This document shows positions 51,814-60,926 of a DNA stretch of 64,000 nucleotides, one piece after another. Origin of the DNA: Aestuariibius violaceus (GTDB taxonomy: Bacteria > Pseudomonadota > Alphaproteobacteria > Rhodobacterales > Rhodobacteraceae). A program made the translations under genes and the position numbers. The notes beneath the pieces are model-generated. The model saw only the letters and a list, made by a program, of their open reading frames with translations, made no database searches and had not been told where the DNA came from. Location: assembly GCF_040779325.2 (NCBI RefSeq), contig NZ_JBFONT020000003.1, forward strand, positions 248,001 to 312,000, read 5' to 3'. How positions within the stretch are numbered: the stretch's first letter is position 1; the number at the start of each line of letters is the position of its first letter.

Positions 51814-52274
51814 TCCGCGCCTGCCTCACGGCGTCTGCCGTGCTGGCTGGCAGCGGCGCCCTTGCCGACTGTGCCGAAGATCTGGTCACAGTGGCGGGCG
51901 CTTTCGGCCAAGCGCAGTTCAACATCGAACTGGCAGACGATCCGGAGGAACGGGCGCGCGGCCTGATGTTCCGCGAGGATCTTCCCACCTTCGACGGGAT
52001 GCTTTTCGTCTATGACGCGCCCGGCCGTGTCGCCTTCTGGATGCGGAACACGCTTATCCCCCTCGACATGATTTTCGTCGACGAAACCGGGCGCGTGACC
52101 CAGATCCACGAGAATGCGGTTCCCGGCGACGTGACACCGATCCCCGGCCCAGATGACACGCTGGCCGTTCTTGAGATCAACGGTGGCCTGGCCGGGCGGC
52201 TTGGCATCGCAGAGGGGGCCATGCTGGGCCATCCGGCCTTCAATCAGGAGATTGCCGCACTTCCCTGCGGCTGA
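51810..52274 (+). CDS. exported DUF192 family protein
   Basis: A 154-residue protein with signal peptide MIRACLTASAVLAGSGALA. The DUF192 core is EERARGLMFREDLP, MLFVYDAPGRVAFWM, NTLIPLDMIFVD, and VLEINGG. The function is unknown in the family. It overlaps the cold-shock gene by four bases, a pair often seen in Rhodobacteraceae (from memory). Confidence 0.88.
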   Translation: MIRACLTASAVLAGSGALADCAEDLVTVAGAFGQAQFNIELADDPEERARGLMFREDLPTFDGMLFVYDAPGRVAFWMRNTLIPLDMIFVDETGRVTQIHENAVPGDVTPIPGPDDTLAVLEINGGLAGRLGIAEGAMLGHPAFNQEIAALPCG

Positions 52275-52331
52275 ACTGGTTTCAGGCCCTTTTCAAATCG
52301 CAAGAAGCGCCATATGAGAGCGGCTGTGGTC

Positions 52332-52408
52332 CGGGGCGTGGCGCAGTCTGGTAGCGCACCTGTTTTGGGTACAGGGGGTCGTGAGTTCGAATCTCGCCGC
52401 CCCGACCA
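52332..52408 (+). tRNA. tRNA-Pro (anticodon TGG)
   Basis: A complete 77-base cloverleaf with encoded CCA. Acceptor stem CGGGGCG pairs with CGCCCCG; the anticodon loop TTTGGGT gives TGG; the T arm has GTTCGAAT. Followed by 150 bases without a gene. Confidence 0.95.
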
Positions 52409-52558
52409 TCTTTCCAGGGACATTGTTGTCTATTGGTTTGGGCATCTTCCCAGCCCGTCCGGGCATGTGGAGGCATCCTTGCCGATTGAATGACTTGCTT
52501 CTTGCGCGCAAGCATCATGGGAAAGCCGTTCTGAGGCTGAACCAAGGAGCGATCATCC

Positions 52559-53542
52559 ATGGCCGTGGGATTGAATAGACAGACTGCCGATCAGGTGCCG
52601 ACGGCGTTTTTCCACGGCCGCGGGCCGGTGTGGGAGAAGGGGAGAGCGGGTCGGATGGATTGCCTCAGCCTGCTGCGCTCCGTGCTGATGGATCGCGGGT
52701 ATGTCATAGAGTGGCGCGAGCTGTCAGACGATGTGGAAAGGCTGGCTCAAGCAGATCCGAGGCATTTGCATGTCGTCGTGGACGATATGCCCGTTGCGGG
52801 AGACAACGTACTTTTCTGTGTCCCCTCCTACCTGAATGGTTTCTGGTATCTTGACCGCGTTGGAACACGCAACAACTCTGCTATGCGCACGCGTCTCTTC
52901 CGCCCTCAAGGTATGAGCAGGGCCTATGCAAGGGAGTTTGCCGGCAAGCTCCGCGCGAAATTCATAGACGATAATCGGTCAAAGTTTGATCAGGAGCTGG
53001 TGGACGGCTTCACGCCTGAGCCCGGTGCAATCTGTATCTTTCCCCAGAGGTTCAAGGCACCGAAGTACTATCGGCACTATATGAGCTATCCGGACCTGAT
53101 CGACGGCGTAATTGCCAACCGTGGTACGCGGCGGATCTACATCAAGCCCCACCCACGCCAAAAGACCGAGGAACTCGCGGTGCTGATGGGGTATCACGAT
53201 CCGGGCGCAGGCATTGAGGTGACGACCCACTCAATTCATGGCCTGCTGGCCCAGGCCGGCGCAGCAGTAAGCCTGAGTTCTGCAGTTCTGGTTGAAGCCC
53301 AGATGCATGGCGTGCCTGGCGTCGTCGCCGGTCAGGTGGATTTCCATCACAACATGGTCGTGATCCGCGAACCGGACCATATAGGCGCCGCGCTTGAGCA
53401 GGCGTTCATCCAGAGGTTCGAGTACGAGAAGTTTCTCGTCTTCTTCTTTGCGCACGGGATGGTCCAACCTCGACTGCGACGAAAAGCGCTCGAGCGTATG
53501 GGGGCCGTTTTGACGGAGATGGGATTTGGGGCTCATGTCTGA
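52559..53542 (+). CDS. capsule polysaccharide synthesis/export family protein (glycosyltransferase-like)
   Basis: A 327-residue cytosolic protein. YIKPHPRQKTEE (near residue 196) and SLSSAVLVEAQMHGVPGVVAG (in part) correspond to the conserved loops of the capsule synthesis (KpsC/KpsS, Caps_synth) and GT-B Kdo-transferase-like families, which add the Kdo linker of group 2 capsules. No other capsule genes are adjacent. AGGAG upstream sets ATG 52559. Base composition is lower in GC than its neighbours and it stands directly downstream of tRNA-Pro, so transfer is possible. Confidence 0.6.
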   Translation: MAVGLNRQTADQVPTAFFHGRGPVWEKGRAGRMDCLSLLRSVLMDRGYVIEWRELSDDVERLAQADPRHLHVVVDDMPVAGDNVLFCVPSYLNGFWYLDRVGTRNNSAMRTRLFRPQGMSRAYAREFAGKLRAKFIDDNRSKFDQELVDGFTPEPGAICIFPQRFKAPKYYRHYMSYPDLIDGVIANRGTRRIYIKPHPRQKTEELAVLMGYHDPGAGIEVTTHSIHGLLAQAGAAVSLSSAVLVEAQMHGVPGVVAGQVDFHHNMVVIREPDHIGAALEQAFIQRFEYEKFLVFFFAHGMVQPRLRRKALERMGAVLTEMGFGAHV

Positions 53543-53612
53543 TGCACCATGCATCTGGCAACATGCGGGCGCCTGGCGGACGCATTGAAGCGCTCGCCAA
53601 AATGGCGGGAAC

Positions 53613-54074
53613 TTATGCGAGAGGGCGGCCTCCGGCCTGGGTCAGCAGAATGGCCATCCGCCGTTCGAGGCGCATGTCCCGTAACCGGATTCGGATCGTG
53701 CCGCCGTCGCGCTGCGGCACGCGGACGAAATTGTCCGTCGTGACCAGATAGCCGCTGCCCCGTTCTTCTGTATCGAAGCGGAAGACGAAGCGGGGAAGGT
53801 CTTCGAGGTTGCCATCATATTCGAGGATGATTCCAGCCGTGGCCTCTGGCGGCAGCAGCATCTCGCAGCTGAACGAATCGCCTTGATGGCGACGGATCTC
53901 GTCTCCCGGGCCGGAGCAGGCCTCTTGCGCAGCGTCGAGGAGGTCTGACGGGTATTCGGAAAAGTAGGCGGCCTGGGCACCGGGGCGGTCGGCTACAGCG
54001 AACTGGGCCACGTCGACAGGCGGTGCGCAGGCGGCGAGCGGCAGCATCAGAAAGGCAAGGTATGCAGCGCGCAT
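53613..54074 (-). CDS. lipoprotein, hypothetical
   Basis: A 153-residue protein with a lipobox: MRAAYLAFLMLPLAAC, cysteine 16. The mature part has CSGPGDEIRRHQGDSFSCEM (a cysteine pair) and RGSGYLVTTDNFVRVPQRDG. It is likely an outer-membrane or periplasmic lipoprotein of unknown role. ATG 54074 is chosen because it places the lipobox at the usual distance; the ATG at 54149 would not. It is convergent with the capsule-like gene. Confidence 0.65.
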   Translation of the reverse strand: MRAAYLAFLMLPLAACAPPVDVAQFAVADRPGAQAAYFSEYPSDLLDAAQEACSGPGDEIRRHQGDSFSCEMLLPPEATAGIILEYDGNLEDLPRFVFRFDTEERGSGYLVTTDNFVRVPQRDGGTIRIRLRDMRLERRMAILLTQAGGRPLA

Positions 54075-54260
54075 CGCTGATCTCCGATTGATTGCCGACA
54101 CACCGTGGCATGGGGTGCAGCGGGGGGAAAGCGGAAAGGCAAGCAGCATCGATGCAGTTTCTCAGGAGGCCGAGGAGAATCGCGGTTTTCCACAGAAGAT
54201 CCACGTCAAATGAAAAAAGTTGTGGACGAGCTGAATTTAGCGTTGACCCGTTGTGTAATC

Positions 54261-54276
54261 ATACGTCAGTTTGTGT
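54261..54276 (+). promoter_or_regulatory. candidate NrdR box 1 (weak)
   Basis: A 16-base site, ATACGTCAGTTTGTGT, matches the NrdR consensus (ACACwATATATwGTGT type) at about 10 of 16 positions. Its start is exactly 31 bases from the second, stronger site, the tandem spacing known for NrdR. Confidence 0.45.
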
Positions 54277-54291
54277 GAGCCGACCGGGGGC

Positions 54292-54307
54292 ACACAACAT
54301 TTAGTGG
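54292..54307 (+). promoter_or_regulatory. candidate NrdR box 2 (strong)
   Basis: ACACAACATTTAGTGG matches the NrdR consensus at 13 of 16 positions by eye and is a near-palindrome. It lies about 180 bases before nrdJ. NrdR represses ribonucleotide reductase genes in most bacteria. The rest of the 410-base gap 54075-54484 shows no gene and no cobalamin riboswitch. Confidence 0.55.
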
Positions 54308-54484
54308 CTGGCGGCGCGAGACGGGAGAAACCCAAGCGGGCCTTGAAAACAAGGGACCGAGCCGTGGAGCGGGCGCTTCAGGGCGGGATGGTGTCGTGCC
54401 AAGTGGTTGGAAGGTTCGCCGCAAGAGCGGGCCAGAATGAGGAAAAGGTTGACCCCGGCAGGGGCAGAGAACGGGACAGATGCC

Positions 54485-57400
54485 ATGAAGATTGATCGCA
54501 GGTTCACGAAATCCGGCAAGGACGCTTACGAGGGGTTGGACTTCACCGAGACCTCTTCGGAGATCCGCAATCCGGACGGGACGATCGTCTTCAAACTTGA
54601 GAATTGCGAGATTCCCGGATCGTGGAGCCAGGTGGCGAGCGATGTCATCGCGCAGAAGTATTTCCGCAAGGCGGGCGTTCCGTCGAAGCTCAAGCCGGTC
54701 CGCGAGAAAGGCGTGCCGTCCTGGCTTTGCCGTCATGAAGCGGCCGAAGGTGCCGAGTTCGGCGGAGAGACGTCGGCCAAACAGGTCTTCGACCGGCTGG
54801 CGGGGGCCTGGACCTACTGGGGCTGGAAGGGCGGCTACTTCTCGTCCGAGGACGACGCCCGCGCTTACTTTGACGAGATGCGCTACATGCTCGCCACCCA
54901 GCGGGCCGCGCCGAATTCGCCGCAGTGGTTCAACACAGGCCTGCACTGGGCCTATGGTATCGATGGCCCGGCGCAGGGGCATTATTACGTCGACTGGAAG
55001 AGCGGGAAGCTGACCAAGTCGAAAAGCTCGTACGAGCATCCGCAGCCCCATGCCTGCTTCATCCAGTCGGTTGCCGATGACCTCGTGAACGAAGGCGGCA
55101 TCATGGACCTCTGGGTCCGCGAGGCGCGGCTGTTCAAATACGGCTCGGGCACCGGCACCAACTTCTCGTCGCTCCGCGGCGAAGGCGAGAGCCTGTCGGG
55201 CGGCGGCAGGTCGTCGGGCCTCATGGGATTTCTCAAGATCGGGGACCGGGCGGCCGGCGCGATCAAATCAGGCGGGACAACCCGTCGGGCAGCGAAGATG
55301 GTGATCTGCGACGCCGATCACCCCGACATCGAGGACTTCATCAACTGGAAGGTCATCGAAGAGCAGAAGGTGGCCTCGATCGTCGCCGGATCGAAGATGC
55401 ACGAGGAAAAGCTCAACGGCATCTTCGCCGCGATCCGGGACTTCGACGGCAGCGCAGAGGGGGCCTATGACCCCGCCAAGAACACCGCGCTGAAGACAGC
55501 GATCAGAGCGGCCAAGAAGGTCGCCATCCCCGAGACCTATATCAAGCGCGTGCTGGACTACGCCAAGCAGGGCCATACCAGCATCGAGTTCCCGACCTAC
55601 GACACCGACTGGGACTCGGAAGCCTACAGCTCGGTCTCGGGGCAGAATTCCAACAACTCGATCCGGGTGACCGATGCCTTCCTCAAGGCGGTCGAGGAAG
55701 ATGGCGACTGGGACCTCATCAACCGCGTGGACGGGTCGGTCTCGAAAACCATCAAGGCCCGCGATCTGTGGGAACAGGTGGGCCATGCGGCCTGGGCCTG
55801 CGCCGATCCCGGCATCCAGTACCACGACACGGTCAACGCCTGGCATACCTGCCCGGAGGATGGAGCGATCCGCGGATCGAACCCGTGTTCGGAATACATG
55901 TTCCTCGACGATACGGCGTGCAACCTCGCCTCGATGAACCTGCTGACCTTCTTCGAAGACGGCCAGTTCCAGGTTGAGGACTACATCCACGCCACGCGGC
56001 TTTGGACGCTCACGCTTGAGATCAGCGTGATGATGGCGCAGTTCCCGTCGAAAGAGATCGCGCAGCTGTCCTATGACTTCCGGACGCTGGGGCTGGGCTA
56101 CGCCAATATCGGCGGGCTCCTGATGAACATGGGGTTGGGCTACGACTCGGATGAGGGTCGGGCCCTGGGCGGCGCGCTGACGGCGATCATGACGGGCGTC
56201 GCCTACGCGACCTCTGCCGAGGTCGCCGGAGAGCTGGGCGCCTTTTCAGGCTACGAGCGGAACCGCGATCACATGCTGCGGGTCATCCGCAACCACCGTG
56301 CGGCCGCCTATGGGTCGACCGAGTACGAGGGGCTGGCGGTCAAGCCGGTACCGCTTGACGCCGACAACTGCCCCGACGGGCGGCTGGTGATGATCGCCCG
56401 GTCCTGCTGGGATGAGGCGCTGAAGCTGGGTGTCTCCAACGGTTACCGGAACGCACAGGCGACGGTCATCGCACCGACCGGCACGATCGGCCTCGTCATG
56501 GATTGCGACACGACGGGGATCGAGCCGGACTTCGCGCTGGTGAAGTTCAAGAAGCTGGCCGGCGGCGGCTACTTCAAGATCATCAACCGGTCGGTTCCGG
56601 CAGCGCTTGAAAAGCTGGGCTACGGATCGGCCGAGATCGAAGAGATCGTGGCCTATGCCGTCGGGCACGCCACACTCGGCAACGCACCGGGCATCAACCA
56701 CACCGCGCTGATCGGCCATGGCTTCGGCCCGGCCGAGATCGAGAAGATCGAGGCGGCGCTGCCGTCGGCCTTCGACATCCGCTTTGTCTTCAACCAGTGG
56801 ACGCTGGGTGAGGAGTTCTGCACCGGCACGCTGGGCATCCCGGCCGAGAAGCTGAACGATCCGACCTTCGACATGCTCAAGCATCTGGGCTTTGCCAAGG
56901 CGGACGTGGACGCGGCGAACGATCATGTCTGCGGGACGATGACGCTGGAAGACGCCCCGCATCTGAAGGAAGAGCATTACACCGTCTTCGACTGCGCCAA
57001 CCCCTGCGGCAAGAAGGGCAAGCGGTTCCTGTCGGTCGACAGCCACATCCACATGATGGCCGCCGCGCAAAGCTTCATCTCCGGCGCGATCTCGAAGACG
57101 ATCAACATGCCGAACGATGCGACCATCGAGGATTGCAAGGCCGCCTACGAGCTGAGCTGGTCCCTTGGCGTGAAGGCGAACGCGCTTTACCGCGATGGCT
57201 CCAAGCTGTCCCAGCCGCTGGCCGCGGCACTCGTAGAGGATGACGAAGAGGCGCTGGAGGTCTTGGAAAGCGGGTCGGCCCAGGAGAAGGCCGTCGTGCT
57301 GGCCGAGAAGGTGGTCGAGAAGATCATCGTCAAGGAGATCGCCACACGCCACCGCGAAAAGATGCCGGAGCGCCGCCGGGGCTATACCCAGAAGGCGATC

Positions 57401-58108
57401 GTCGGTGGCCACAAGGTTTACCTGCGGACGGGTGAGTACAAGGATGGCTCGCTGGGCGAGATCTTCATCGACATGCACAAGGAAGGCGCGGGCTTCCGGG
57501 CGATGATGAACAACTTCGCCATCGCCGTGTCGGTCGGTCTGCAATACGGCGTGCCGCTGGAGGAATTCGTGGACGCCTTCACCTTCACCCGGTTCGAACC
57601 GGCGGGAATGGTGCAGGGCAACGAGACGATCAAGAACGCGACCTCGATCCTCGATTACATCTTCCGGGAACTGGCGGTCAGCTACCTCGACCGGACGGAT
57701 CTGGCCCATGTGAAGCCAGAGGGCGACAGCTTTGACGAGCTCGGCCGGGGCGACGAAGAAGGCAAGCGCAACTTCCGCGAGGTCCCGGGCGCAACCGGCT
57801 CGTCACCGCTGGAGGTGCTCAAGCAAGTCGCTTCGACCGGATATCTCCGCAACCGCGTGCCCCAGGGCTTTACCGTCCTCGAAGGCGGGGCAGGGCAGAC
57901 TTTGGCCACTCTGGAGACACTGGCGACCGAAACCAGCGCCGCCGTGGCCGTCGCCGAGACCTCGACCCTCGCGCTCACGGTCCGCGACAAGGCCAAGATG
58001 CAAGGCTACGAGGGCGACCCTTGCGGCGAATGCGGCAACTACACGCTGGTCCGCAACGGCACCTGCATGAAGTGCAACACCTGCGGCGCGACGAGCGGGT
58101 GCAGCTGA
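54485..58108 (+). CDS. nrdJ: adenosylcobalamin-dependent class II ribonucleoside-diphosphate reductase
   Basis: A 1207-residue class II ribonucleotide reductase, making deoxyribonucleotides with B12 as radical source and no oxygen need. SPQWFNTGL, the active-site loop NPCSEYMFLDDTACNLAS (in part), VIAPTGTIGLVMDCDTTGIEP (in part), and a C-terminal zinc-ribbon-like tail with CGECGNYT and CMKCNTCG. The length is that of the long alphaproteobacterial NrdJ. ATG 54485 starts MKIDRRFTKSG. The preceding candidate NrdR boxes suggest repression by NrdR. A clear terminator follows. Confidence 0.96.
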   Translation: MKIDRRFTKSGKDAYEGLDFTETSSEIRNPDGTIVFKLENCEIPGSWSQVASDVIAQKYFRKAGVPSKLKPVREKGVPSWLCRHEAAEGAEFGGETSAKQVFDRLAGAWTYWGWKGGYFSSEDDARAYFDEMRYMLATQRAAPNSPQWFNTGLHWAYGIDGPAQGHYYVDWKSGKLTKSKSSYEHPQPHACFIQSVADDLVNEGGIMDLWVREARLFKYGSGTGTNFSSLRGEGESLSGGGRSSGLMGFLKIGDRAAGAIKSGGTTRRAAKMVICDADHPDIEDFINWKVIEEQKVASIVAGSKMHEEKLNGIFAAIRDFDGSAEGAYDPAKNTALKTAIRAAKKVAIPETYIKRVLDYAKQGHTSIEFPTYDTDWDSEAYSSVSGQNSNNSIRVTDAFLKAVEEDGDWDLINRVDGSVSKTIKARDLWEQVGHAAWACADPGIQYHDTVNAWHTCPEDGAIRGSNPCSEYMFLDDTACNLASMNLLTFFEDGQFQVEDYIHATRLWTLTLEISVMMAQFPSKEIAQLSYDFRTLGLGYANIGGLLMNMGLGYDSDEGRALGGALTAIMTGVAYATSAEVAGELGAFSGYERNRDHMLRVIRNHRAAAYGSTEYEGLAVKPVPLDADNCPDGRLVMIARSCWDEALKLGVSNGYRNAQATVIAPTGTIGLVMDCDTTGIEPDFALVKFKKLAGGGYFKIINRSVPAALEKLGYGSAEIEEIVAYAVGHATLGNAPGINHTALIGHGFGPAEIEKIEAALPSAFDIRFVFNQWTLGEEFCTGTLGIPAEKLNDPTFDMLKHLGFAKADVDAANDHVCGTMTLEDAPHLKEEHYTVFDCANPCGKKGKRFLSVDSHIHMMAAAQSFISGAISKTINMPNDATIEDCKAAYELSWSLGVKANALYRDGSKLSQPLAAALVEDDEEALEVLESGSAQEKAVVLAEKVVEKIIVKEIATRHREKMPERRRGYTQKAIVGGHKVYLRTGEYKDGSLGEIFIDMHKEGAGFRAMMNNFAIAVSVGLQYGVPLEEFVDAFTFTRFEPAGMVQGNETIKNATSILDYIFRELAVSYLDRTDLAHVKPEGDSFDELGRGDEEGKRNFREVPGATGSSPLEVLKQVASTGYLRNRVPQGFTVLEGGAGQTLATLETLATETSAAVAVAETSTLALTVRDKAKMQGYEGDPCGECGNYTLVRNGTCMKCNTCGATSGCS

Positions 58109-58208
58109 TCAAGAGACCCTGAGGGGGTGCGCTCCCTCTGGCGGCGTCCAGGCCGCAGGCAACAAAACAATATCGAGCGGTACATAATTGAGCCTGGACG
58201 GCGAAACT

Positions 58209-58237
58209 GGGGGACCTTCGGGTCCCCCTCTTTCTTT
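58209..58237 (+). terminator. Rho-independent terminator after nrdJ
   Basis: GGGGGACC, loop TTCG, GGTCCCCC, followed by TCTTTCTTT. An 8-base perfect stem with a UUCG-type loop and a T-rich tail. It ends nrdJ transcription about 100 bases after its stop. Confidence 0.9.
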
Positions 58238-58303
58238 GCGGGGTCGGGCTGATGATGTGAGTGGTTGCGTGCCTCATGCTCCAAGGGTAGGAGATTCGGG
58301 CTG

Positions 58304-58389
58304 GCCGGTGTGGCGGAATGGTAGACGCAGGGGATTCAAAATCCCCCGATGGCAACATCGTGAGAGTTCGAGTCTCTCCACCGGCACCA
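58304..58389 (+). tRNA. tRNA-Leu (anticodon CAA)
   Basis: An 86-base class II tRNA with a long variable arm and encoded CCA. Acceptor GCCGGTG pairs with CACCGGC; the loop TTCAAAA gives CAA. It marks the left edge of the lower-GC accessory stretch, the usual kind of integration site. Confidence 0.94.
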
Positions 58390-58519
58390 TCTGCTCGCCT
58401 TTCTTGACATCCCCCTCTAAGACGTTGAATGGAAAGGCTGTTTTTGGGGTTCGATACTCTGTTTTTCGAAAGCCACTGAGAGGCTATGCAAACGCTAGGT
58501 TCAGTACGGTTCTTTTGAG

Positions 58520-58914
58520 GGCCAGGAGTTGGTCGTAGACACCTCGCTCTCGGGGCTGCGCGTCACGCGGGAGCTGATGGCGATCATGGCCCGACGCGGG
58601 AAGCCCAGAACCGTTGTGAGCGACAATGGGACGGGACTGACCAGTATGGCTGTGTTCAGATGGTGCAAGGAAACGCGGATCGACTGGCTACATCGCGCCG
58701 TGCAAGCCAACGCAGAACGCATTCGTCGCGTCGTTCAACGGCAGTTTCCGGGCGAGCTTTTGAAAGAAACTCTGTTCTCATCGCTGGCCGATGCACGGGA
58801 GAAGATCACCGCATGGAAAGAGGACTACAACCGACACTGACCCACTCGTCCCTCGGCAATCTCGCGCCGCAGGAACTTACACTAAAATCGAGACCGGAAG
58901 CCCAGGGCGCATAA
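58520..58914 (+). pseudogene. decayed IS3-family transposase (integrase core) remnant A
   Basis: The 3' half of an IS3-family (IS407-like) orfB, starting abruptly about 130 bases after tRNA-Leu. DTSLSGLRVTRELMAIM and VSDNGT (a catalytic Asp) are in one frame; YIAPCKPTQNAFVASFNG is in a second, where the catalytic Glu of the usual FVESFNG is Ala; GELLKETLFSSLADARE returns to the first; THSSLGNLAPQEL is in a third after a stop. At least three frame breaks and a lost active site mean it is inactive. Confidence 0.85.
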
Positions 58915-58934
58915 GGCCAGAAATCACCCGACGG

Positions 58935-59135
58935 ATGCTCCAACGACTGGAGGGAAGTCGGGCCTTAGGTCAGCCAGAGTACAAGGTATCGGTAAAGCTG
59001 CCGAAGGAAGTTGAGATGCTATTCGCCCACCTCAACACATCCTCGGCCGTGGGTGCCTTCGACTATGAGGCTCTTGCGGCGCGAACGGACGAATTCCTCC
59101 TCCCCGCAACCGGCCAGAACCTGAAGGGGCTATGA
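58935..59135 (+). CDS. hypothetical small ORF
   Basis: A possible 66-residue protein, MLQRLEGSRALGQPEYKV and so on, ending GQNLKGL. It starts just after the IS remnant; the frame is open further upstream, through the end of the remnant, so it may be a fragment. LPKEVEMLFAHLNTSSAVGAF is not a motif I know. No ribosome site stands out. Confidence 0.3.
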   Translation: MLQRLEGSRALGQPEYKVSVKLPKEVEMLFAHLNTSSAVGAFDYEALAARTDEFLLPATGQNLKGL

Positions 59136-59196
59136 TCGTCACCGCATCCTTGGTTCTGTCGGAGGTAAGATTGGATGCGGCTCGTCATTGGCGATA

Positions 59197-59511
59197 TCAT
59201 GATCGGCATGTCGTATGCCGGTGGATGCGGGTACCATCGGGCGTCTCTTCAAACGTGATCGCACGGTCTGGCTGGCCAGGCTGCGACAAGGTGAACGTCA
59301 GCGGGACGCCTGACGGAACGAGGAAATCATCGGCATCACTACTTGCTACCTGAACTTGGCCAAGTTGACTGCCGTCTGCAGCCCGCGCGCTGACTTCAAT
59401 CGGCTCGTCACAGGTATTGACAACGAGCAGTACTGTTCCGGTTTCCTCGATCCGTGGAGCTCCCACAGGAACACAGGCTGGTAGGGCAAGCATGAAAAGA
59501 AGAAACCGCAT
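59197..59511 (-). CDS. small lipoprotein, putative immunity protein
   Basis: A 104-residue lipoprotein: hydrophobic MRFLLFMLALPAC with the lipobox LPAC (cysteine 13; valine, not aspartate, follows, which favours outer-membrane sorting). The mature 92 residues hold cysteines 34 and 102 that could pair, in a probable small beta fold (VLLVVNTCDEPIEVSA, PLTFTLSQPG). The ATG lies only two bases after the metallopeptidase gene stop. By position and location it is the likely immunity partner of that protein, neutralising it in the periplasm; this is inference. Confidence 0.6.
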   Translation of the reverse strand: MRFLLFMLALPACVPVGAPRIEETGTVLLVVNTCDEPIEVSARAADGSQLGQVQVASSDADDFLVPSGVPLTFTLSQPGQPDRAITFEETPDGTRIHRHTTCRS

Positions 59512-59513
59512 CT

Positions 59514-60926
59514 CTATCGTCCAACAGTAACATTTGACAGCCAGATCAAAGCTTTAACGTCGTACTCTGCGGCAATGTAGCGATCTGGGTTGATGTAGAA
59601 GTCGTAGTACTTCATCAAATCCGCTGCCGTGCCAGACCCGATCGGAGCCTCGTAACCTTTTTCGCCTGTTGAAGGTGTATCATAGCCGCTCGTGAGGCCC
59701 TGAGAGCTACCTTTATGAACCCAAGAGTAATTGTCTGCCCCTTCACTTTCGAAAGCATAGGTAGCCAAAACGGCATGTCCCATCTCGTGCGCAATTGTTT
59801 GCTCGAAATCGGCATCTGCTTTCGCCTGTGCATCGGCCGCAACCGCTGACTGAGATTTTTGGCTGGCGGTAGGCCTTTTGGCGTTTATCTGCTCCTCCCT
59901 GGCAAGAAAGTAGCCGTACGAGTACCACGTCCTTGTTGTATCGCTGAAAAGATCACCTGCCCCTCTCACGAAGCCTACACCGCAGGCACATGACGAATTA
60001 ACCGACCGCCCGAAGTCTTCTTTCATACTGACCTCAAGCGTCATGCTTGGGGTTGCGTCCTGTTGCTGCGCGACCGGTTTCACTGCGACCTGGTAACTCC
60101 CGTTCGACGTGGTAATCCGGCCCTCACTTAATGGGACGGACAAGGTCGATGAACTAACATTGGAGGCATTACGGCCCCAATGTCTGGCGATCCCTACGAG
60201 AGCCATCGCTTGTAGAACAGCATAGCTGCGCGGGGAGGTGCCTCGTCCATCAACGCCCCCGTCGTCAAAGGCGATCCGCCACTCGACGTCAACGGTTCGC
60301 GCGCCCCGATCAACAATCACGTCGACCCAGTCTGCAGGCTCGCGGCATCCGGTGAAGGGGCGGCCGCGCAGGGCGGCGCGGTGATCTCGAAATGCCTGCC
60401 CCTTCACACCGACCACACGGATCTGCAGATTTGCCATCTTGAGGAGCTTGGTCGAGAGAACGTCATCCACATACCCGTCCCAAAGCCATTGATAACTGCC
60501 TTCGGGCACGGCACCTGAACCGACCGCTAAGTATCCTGACGATGACGTCCCCAATTGCCACCTTTTCAAGGTCAGCCCGTCTGGTCCGTGCACGGACCGC
60601 CCGTCGACAAGCTCCACGAATAATTGGTCGACGCCGTCATCCCTGACCTGGATCGCGAAGGTTACCAGTTCCCTGCCCGGTGGCCCCGCGCCAGGAACGA
60701 ATGGCGTAACATCGGTCTTATTTCTGCGCCATGTATTCCAGCCGGCTATGTCGAAACCGTCAATCTCGAGCGGTGTCAGGACGCTCTCGATAATGTCGAT
60801 CCTGACGTTGAATGGGCAGTCGGCAGTGCAACGTGTAATATCTGGTGGAAATCCTGGAAGTGAGTTCGACAGTGTTGCAGGGTCGAGCAACAGCCCGCCC
60901 GCTGTCTCTTTTGTAATCTTATACAT
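59514..60926 (-). CDS. putative type VI effector with zinc-metallopeptidase motif (HEMGH)
   Basis: A 470-residue protein without signal peptide. Residues 1-310 are not assigned: a beta-rich region (LVTFAIQVRDDGVDQLFVEL in part, then VDVIVDRGARTVDVEWRIAF in part) with paired cysteines at 33/37. Residues 331-470 hold the likely catalytic domain: an Ala/Asp-rich helix, then HEMGH at 380-384, H404, and the C-terminal LMKYYDFYINPDRY and AAEYDVKALIWLS, where E454 or a nearby acid may be a third zinc ligand. It overlaps the DUF4123 chaperone gene by eight bases and is two bases from the lipoprotein gene. I infer a secreted toxin by context; the nearest described idea is the VgrG2b-type periplasmic metallopeptidase. 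Confidence 0.6.
   Translation of the reverse strand: MYKITKETAGGLLLDPATLSNSLPGFPPDITRCTADCPFNVRIDIIESVLTPLEIDGFDIAGWNTWRRNKTDVTPFVPGAGPPGRELVTFAIQVRDDGVDQLFVELVDGRSVHGPDGLTLKRWQLGTSSSGYLAVGSGAVPEGSYQWLWDGYVDDVLSTKLLKMANLQIRVVGVKGQAFRDHRAALRGRPFTGCREPADWVDVIVDRGARTVDVEWRIAFDDGGVDGRGTSPRSYAVLQAMALVGIARHWGRNASNVSSSTLSVPLSEGRITTSNGSYQVAVKPVAQQQDATPSMTLEVSMKEDFGRSVNSSCACGVGFVRGAGDLFSDTTRTWYSYGYFLAREEQINAKRPTASQKSQSAVAADAQAKADADFEQTIAHEMGHAVLATYAFESEGADNYSWVHKGSSQGLTSGYDTPSTGEKGYEAPIGSGTAADLMKYYDFYINPDRYIAAEYDVKALIWLSNVTVGR

Noticed and set aside
54075..54484. Cobalamin riboswitch before the B12-dependent nrdJ
   Set aside because: I looked for the B12 box and its flanking stems and did not find them; NrdR-type sites explain the gap better.
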